Source: Otatea glauca
Lineage: Eukaryota; Streptophyta; Magnoliopsida; Poales; Poaceae
Assembly (NCBI GenBank): GCA_036346275.1
Contig: CM070723.1
Location: 4,836,001 to 4,900,000, forward strand
Length of the DNA: 64,000 nt
Direction: 5' to 3'
Below, in pieces: positions 58,409 to 64,000 of the stretch. The translations under genes were made by a program, and so were the position numbers. Each line of letters opens with the position of its first letter. Position 1 is the first letter of the stretch. The notes below the pieces were generated by a model that was given only the letters and a program-made list of their open reading frames with translations, searched no databases and had not been told where the DNA came from.

Positions 58409-59332
58409 TGTTGGATAATTAGGCATATTAATGATGAATCTATTCCGAAAATAAGATATGATAATAATTGAAGCTAGAACAAATGAAACAAATAAACTAG
58501 ACAGAAGCAACATGTCAATTGCAATGTCTATCTCATCCATAGTATTAGATAAACAGCACACAGATGAGGTTCATCTGCGTTACCGGGATGATACAAAGAT
58601 GTGGCCGAACCCGGTAGCAGATGGTGATGAAGATCAGAAGGCGATGTAGGCGAAGCTGGCCGTCGGTGAAGAAACCAGTGAGCAGTCGCGTGAAGACGCT
58701 TCCCAAAAACGTGATTCACCCTCTCCCGGTGCAGGATCTCAAGGGCGGACGTTCCGGAGACCTGCTCTCCCAACAGTCGGTGTACGCCGGTGGAGGGATG
58801 GGGAAGACGGAAGCAGCGCAGTACTTCGGGAAGGCAAAAGGTTCGAGAGGTATTGATCTGATCTCTGTTCTGCGTATATATAACAGAGAGGATTGTGGAG
58901 CACGTTACGAGTCGGTTACGGATACCGCGTCAAATCCGTTCCACGATTTGAATCGGTTACGGATTCTGCGTGCAGTTAATTCCGCACAACATAAACGTGT
59001 TAACCACTTAGTCCCACGCTGAAAAAACTGCAAAAGAGAACTGCGCCTATGCAAGCTATCTGACTCGATTCCGCTGCACCATTCGCGCACATGTCGCGTA
59101 CGCGCGCCGCCTGGCCTGGCGTGGCGAGGCGAGGCGAGCGAGCGCGTTCTCTCTTTTCTCCTTCTCATGCTCAAGCATGGTGGAAGAAGTTTCCTTTATA
59201 AGGTAGTCTTCATCCACCTCTACTACCAATATGAGACTATTGCATTTTCACCTCTCTTCCATCTAATAGGCCTTTGGGATTTTTCATGAATTATTTCTGA
59301 ATTATTTGGGCCTAGCCCATGTAATTCTAACA
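58409..59332 (-). mobile_element. 3' LTR of a Copia element
   Basis: On the minus strand it starts TGTTAGAATTACATGGGC at 59332, directly after the purine run ctggtgggggat, and is proposed to end ...ttatccaaca at 58409. A TATA-like tataaagg lies at about 59200. The far boundary is inferred from the TG...CA ends, since no target duplication can be checked here. Confidence 0.65.
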
Positions 59333-60623
59333 ATCCCCCACCAGATCCCAGAGGTCTCATAGGTCTTTGCCTGTTCTAAAGTACTGTTTTTATATCAGCT
59401 TTCGGTGACAATGGACTATGCTTTGAAATGCACCTAGACTTCAAGCTACATTTGTCTACAACTTGAACAATGGACTATGCCTTGAATTGCAAGTTTTGTG
59501 CAGACTAGTTTCACTTAAGACCCTCACTGATACTGGGCTGCCGACAGTCTACCCCTCGGGAGGAGCGTATAAGTCGTACTCCTTGGCCTCCTCATGAGTT
59601 TCTTAGAGAGTACCCACGTCTCACGGACTGCGACCAACAGTCAGACTCACATAGGTGTGTTCTTTCAAGAATGCTCTGCGGGACAACATCTTTGTTTGTG
59701 TAAAAACCAACAGAACACATTAAGACCGTAGTCAACCTGCCACACAGTTCTTAAGAGTACAACATCTTTTCACGGAGTGGGATATAGAATGCACTCTTCT
59801 TCAGCTTGTAATTACCCAGATACTAATTCACGAGATCTCCGATCACATAGCTGGGTTACCACTGTGATTAACTACTTGGTAGGTCTCATTCCTATCTCCC
59901 TCGATGCACTATCTACCACATTTCGTGATAGACTCTTTGTAAACGGATCTGCCAGATTCTTAGCGGTTTGGATGTAATCCAAAGCTATCACTCCGGAGTT
60001 TCTCAATTTTCTGACAGATTTCAACCGTCTTTTTACGTGTCTTGAGGACTTCATGTTATCCTTCGCACTGTTCACTTTCACGATAACCGTTTGATTATCA
60101 CAGTTCATAAGGATAGCCGGTATCGGTTTTTCAACTACCGGTAAATCCATCAAGAGCTCACGAAGCCATTTCGCTTCAATCTTCTTTGTATCCAATCTTT
60201 GTAAGTTTCTGCTTCCATGGTTGACCTCGTCAATATGGTGCATTTACAAGACCTCCATGAGACAAGCAAACACCACCAAGAGTAAATACATATCCACTCG
60301 TGGCCTTGAGCTCATCAGCATCAGATATCCAATTAGAATCACTATATCCCTCAAGTACACCAGGATACCCAGTATAGTGAATTCCATAACTCATAGTACC
60401 TCTCATAGTATTGGGAGAAATCATTGGAGAAATACTCTCCACCACGATCCGACCTGACTCTTTTGATTCTTCTTTCTCGTTAATTCTCAACTTCTGCCTT
60501 ATAGATTTTGAAGTAGTCTAAAGCCTCATCTTTTGTTTTTAAGAGATACACATAGCAAAATCTAGTCGCATCATCAATTAAAGTCATGAAGTATCTTTTT
60601 CCACCCTTCGTCAACACACCACT
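59333..60623 (-). pseudogene. Internally deleted Copia polyprotein
   Basis: Minus-strand remnants of a Copia gag-pol gene. From 60620 down: integrase core (YFMTLIDDATRFCYVYLLKT, then RSDRGGEYFSNDFSQYY). Near 60400 the sequence jumps in another frame to the RNase H domain (GTMSYGIHYTGYPGVLEGYS, DSNWISDADELKATSGYVF), then KWLRELLMDLPVVEKPIP, MNCDNQTVIVKVN and NLADPFTKSLSRNVVDSASR with a stop near 59872. The end of integrase and the whole reverse transcriptase are missing. 59345-59870 is the usual untranslated spacer before the LTR. The other end of the element is cut by the Gypsy insertion at 60624. Confidence 0.88.
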
Positions 60624-61497
60624 TGACGAATACTAATAACAGGGATACCCCAACAGCCCGAAGCGACGAGCCAGCGGCCTCAAGCATATCTCCAGCCCAA
60701 CAGGCCGCGCTCGGCCCGCCACCGACCGAATCGCCTGCGAGACCGCACGAGACATCCGCTCCCGACCGACCAGGGGAAGCGAATCCGACCGGACAGCGCT
60801 CCCGACCCCCTCTTGGCGGGGCGGGATCTCCCGCCCCGACTCCAACCGAACCAAGGTGGCGGACGCCGAGGGCCGCGTGTCAGGTCCTCATCGGCCTACC
60901 GCCACGTACCCCCCGAATGAGGTCAATCAGAGTGACTATACAAGGGCGGTGGCTCCTTCCCAAGAAGATCGGTGATCGCGAAGACAAAGCTTCGGCCCAT
61001 CAACCGATCCACGTCAAGATGAGCGCGCGCTCTCCTCGGCAAAGCACCAGCGTCACGCACCGCGGCGTCGGCGTCGCAAGGGTCACAGAGGGCAAGTACG
61101 CTATTTCCGGGAATACCTAACCTCACGACCACCAAGGCTACCAACCCGGCATGGGCAAGGCGGGTGGCGACGATCCACGGGGACGAAGGACCGGAGCTCC
61201 TAACATAGGTCACCTCGCTCTTCCTCCCAACTCTCGATGTAACCTGCCCCTTCCTTCTGTATAAAAGGAGGCAGGACTAAACGATTCAAAGGGAGGACAC
61301 ATAAGAACACGAGGAGACTAAGTCATTTAGGGGCCTCGTCTGTAAAAACATAGTGCAAAAAGCAATACAATACTGACCATCCGAATCGGGTAGGGACTTT
61401 GGCCGAACCAAGATACATCTTGGACTCACGAGTCTAACCATTCAGGAGTGGAGCGCGACCCTCTAGACTTACAAATTTACTTGCGCGGCGCCGGCGG
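60624..61497 (+). mobile_element. 5' LTR of a Gypsy element
   Basis: It starts tgacgaatac, the inverse of the solo-LTR ends at 17564-18559 and 48955-49812, and matches them in reverse complement, for example cttacaaatttacttgc near 61468. TATA box tataaaagg is at 61260-61268. The last 15-20 bases differ from the solo LTRs, so the exact end is uncertain. It is inserted in the Copia integrase region. Confidence 0.85.
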
Positions 61498-61498
61498 T

Positions 61499-61517
61499 TG
61501 GCGCGCCCGGTAGGGGG
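61499..61517 (+). other. Gypsy primer-binding site
   Basis: tggcgcgcccggtaggggg lies directly after the LTR. Sequences starting tggcgc at this place are typical primer sites of grass Gypsy elements. Confidence 0.6.
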
Positions 61518-62654
61518 CTTCGCGTCTTCGTCACCATCTCGGATTCCGTTATCTCACGATGGCGTCCACCCATCGCGACGGCATGATCGCACCGGAACCG
61601 GATCCGCCGGCTCCTCGACTTCGCCGTCACCCCGACGGGAGGGCTCACGCTCGCCCCCGCCGCCTCCGGAGGACAGCGCGCCCGTGAGCTTGTGTGTCCT
61701 CTCCGGCGACTCGCTAAGCTCGGTTTGGGCGCCCTGCAGTCCCGGCCGGAACCGAGGAGTGCTCGCCACGGTCGGCGAAAACTCCAGAGGGCCGGCGGTG
61801 ACCATGTCACCCCGTAGGCTCGCGGCCCAGTGGCGATGATGGCTACTGCCGGCCTCTATCCACGAGCTGCTGGAAGACTCTTCCCGCCATGACTCCAGCC
61901 CGAGCCACGGAGTACCGCCGCAGTGGCACTCTCGAGTGCAACATGGCGGCACCGCCGATTTGCCGTGGCCCTCGCGCGCGCGGGCCTCTGTCCGCGCACT
62001 CAGCGCAGGAGGAGGAGTACCAGTAGCAGCGCTTGAGCGCGCTTCGAGACCCGCCCGCCGAGCTCCAACAATGGCGCAAAGAGTTGGAGGAACGAAAAAG
62101 CGAGCTCGGCCGGCTCCGGGCCAACTGGAGCAAGAGGGCTCGAGGCCCGCATGTGCTCGGCGACGCCGCAGCGCGGCGCCGCCAGCACACCCCAGCAGCG
62201 GAAGGGTCCGACGGTCCTCACTTCTTCCCCACGCTATCAAAGCGTGGCGCGGCGCAATGCTTTGCCGAGGCCTCCCGAGCCGGCCGACCGGAGGCCAAGG
62301 CCACTTACCAAAACCTCCGGGTGGTAGAGCACGCGCCGTGCAAAGACATGCACGCCCGGCCCTATCGCTCGGAGCCACCTCGCCACCGAGCTCGCATCGC
62401 CATCTGGCCGGTTGGAGTCCGCACTGCGCGTCGCCGCCTTTGCGAGCCACACCAGCCTCGCGCCCGGTGCGCCAACGCCTCGATGATGCCTACGACATTC
62501 GCGCTACCCTTGAGGCGCGAAGAAAGATGGCGGTCGAGGCCGCCCACTCACGGGTTGCGGCGGCGGGCACCACCACCGCAGCCCGAGCCCCGACGGTCTG
62601 GACGCGGCGTTCGCTAGGGGATCCGCCAGCGGACTTCCTGCCCGGTCGGCGCCT
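61518..62654 (+). other. Gypsy leader and N-terminal gag region
   Basis: GC-rich DNA between primer site and recognisable gag. Several frames are open on both strands because of the high GC content. The true gag start cannot be placed because the frame is broken. Confidence 0.45.
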
Positions 62655-63960
62655 ACCAACATTGCCAAATACACCGGGGCCACAAACCCGGGTGTCTGGC
62701 TCGAAGATTACCGGCTCGCATGCCGGGCGGGAGGAGCAACAGATGACCTCTTCATCATCCAATACCTTCCCATCTACCTCGCAGTCTCTACCGAGCTCGG
62801 CTCGAGTACTCTGCCGCCAAAACCATCAGGAACTGGACCGACTTGAAGGCCCTCTTCGTCGGCAACTTCCAGGGCACTTACAAGCGCCCTGGAAACTCCT
62901 GGGACCTGAAGGGCTGCAAACAGCAGCCAGGGGAAACCCTCCGGGACTACATCCGGCGGTTTTCCCGCCAGTGCAACGAGCTCCCCGACATCTCCGACGC
63001 CGATGTCGTGGGAGCATTCATCTACGGCACCTCCTGCAAGGCCTTGGTACACAAACTAGGTTGCCTCAAGCCCAGAACTACCAAGGAGCTCCTCGATATC
63101 GCCACCAACCACGCCTCCGGCGAGGAGGCTGTGGGGGCCATCTTTGAGGGAGGAAAGGCCCAGCTAGAATCCGGCGTCCACATCGGGTCCCCTTCTGACC
63201 GCTCCGACAAACGGAAGCGGCACGGGAAGCAGATCCGCGAGACCCAAGTGGTCGCCACCGTCGACCGCCCCTTAGCAAAGAGTGCGACCGACCGTCGCGC
63301 CCGACCACGCCGAGAAGTTGATGGACGGCCCATGCCCAAACCACGGGTTCTCCGTCAAGCACAAGTACCGGATCGCGAGGTCCGAGGCGTTACCTCTCCG
63401 CGTCCCCACAACGCCGCGTGCAAGGAAAAGAGCTGCGCGCCCGCTTGGTCGCAGAGAAAAAGGCGACGACGAGTTCCTAAACCCGACGGCCGCCTCATGA
63501 TCTTTGGAGGACCGGCTGCTATGCCGATAAGCGCCGCTCAAGCTCGCTTATCGCGAGGTCCACACCGTCGCGCCATCGTCCCCAATACCTCCGGTGGTCG
63601 AGTTCCCGATCACCTTTGATCGGACCGATCACCCGACCACGTTCCACACCGGGAGATACCCGGTGGTCGGCCCGTCGTGGGAAGAAGCGCCTTTCAAAGG
63701 TCGCGATGGACTGAGGCGGCCTCAACATCCCTACGCCGAGACGCCGACGCTATGGGGATCCGCGCTCAACCCTCCGACCAAAGAAGGCGCCCTTCCATGG
63801 CGTCATTCTCGCCAAGAGCCCATCCACTCAGGCGATCGACCGCCGTTACCTTTGGGGAACGGAAACTTCCGCACCAAACCTCGCTTGAGGTCGTGGATTT
63901 CCGGTTCTACCATGCCATCCTGGGAAGGCCATGTTACGCCAAGTTCATGGCGGTCCCAGC
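62655..63960 (+). pseudogene. Gypsy (Tat-like) gag and protease, frame-broken
   Basis: Gag capsid sequence runs from about 62655 (NIAKYTGATNPGVWLEDYRL), through NWTDLKALFVGNFQGTYKRP at about 62834, LRDYIRRFSRQCNELP, and TTKELLDIATNHASGEEAVG to about 63135. A degenerate zinc-knuckle region (CPNHGFSV) follows near 63333. From about 63600 the retropepsin region appears: FDRTDHPTTFHTGRYPVV, then KVAMD/stop/GGLNI where DGGSGLNI is expected (TGA at 63712-63714), and FRFYHAILGRPCYAKFMAVP near 63900. At least two frame changes and this stop make it inactive. Reverse transcriptase and integrase would lie beyond the window. Confidence 0.88.
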
Positions 63961-64000
63961 CACGCCTACCTCAGCCGAAGATGCGGGGCCACGGAGTCAT

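Noticed and set aside
61554..62450. 298-codon minus-strand open frame
   Set aside because: It is antisense to the Gypsy leader and gag region in GC-rich DNA; the gag motifs are on the plus strand.
61936..63147. 403-codon plus-strand open frame
   Set aside because: In the capsid region it is out of frame with the conserved gag motifs, which are read from another frame at about 62834-63135.

Overview
The window looks like nuclear DNA of a grass (Poaceae). Three intron-containing genes with plant-specific or plant-type products sit in a dense background of plant transposons: CACTA, hAT, Stowaway-like and Tourist-like MITEs, a SMART mini-retrotransposon, Copia and Gypsy LTR elements. High GC in first exons, AT-rich introns with GT-AG borders and grass-type LTR promoters agree with this. 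I cannot name the species from the sequence.

Layout. 1-10,954 is a mosaic of CACTA (En/Spm) DNA: a frame-broken TNP2 transposase gene, an array of about 24 short hairpin units, a GC-rich exon-like tract, a long inverted repeat, a decayed second CACTA gene with a Ulp1-type cysteine protease domain, a second hairpin array, and a terminal CACTACTACAC end at 10,954. 13.0-15.3 kb holds a class III peroxidase gene with an unusual extensin-like insert after the signal peptide. 16.1-19.9 kb holds MITEs, a SMART element caught in an exact 472-bp tandem duplication, a solo Gypsy LTR with a perfect target duplication, and a second copy of the peroxidase promoter that has no gene behind it.

22.6-26.0 kb (minus strand) is a ten-exon novel plant SNARE (NPSN) gene. 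27.6-34.2 kb is a nest of repeats: two hAT-like non-autonomous elements, a candidate Copia LTR, and an LTR retrotransposon that carries a fragment resembling an RNA-binding domain of polypyrimidine-tract-binding proteins. 34-40 kb is mostly gene-free. 40.0-43.4 kb is a six-exon mitochondrial pyruvate dehydrogenase kinase gene. 43.8-52.7 kb holds a solo Copia LTR, degenerate tandem arrays, a hAT-like MITE, a second solo Gypsy LTR, and a complete but mutated hAT transposon with perfect 8-bp target duplications. That hAT ends only 188 bp before the start codon of a NYN-nuclease/LOTUS-domain gene (52.8-56.2 kb). 58.4-64 kb holds an internally deleted Copia element on the minus strand, interrupted by a Gypsy element (Tat-like gag/protease) that runs off the window.

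The three clearly intact genes are ordinary and unrelated housekeeping or cell-wall genes (secreted peroxidase, vesicle-fusion SNARE, mitochondrial kinase), plus the NYN/LOTUS gene. They do not form a pathway. The unusual content lies in the mobile DNA, the peroxidase fusion and the traces of past rearrangement. Exon borders were placed by hand from splice signals and reading-frame continuity. Homology calls are from memory of the families, not from a search.
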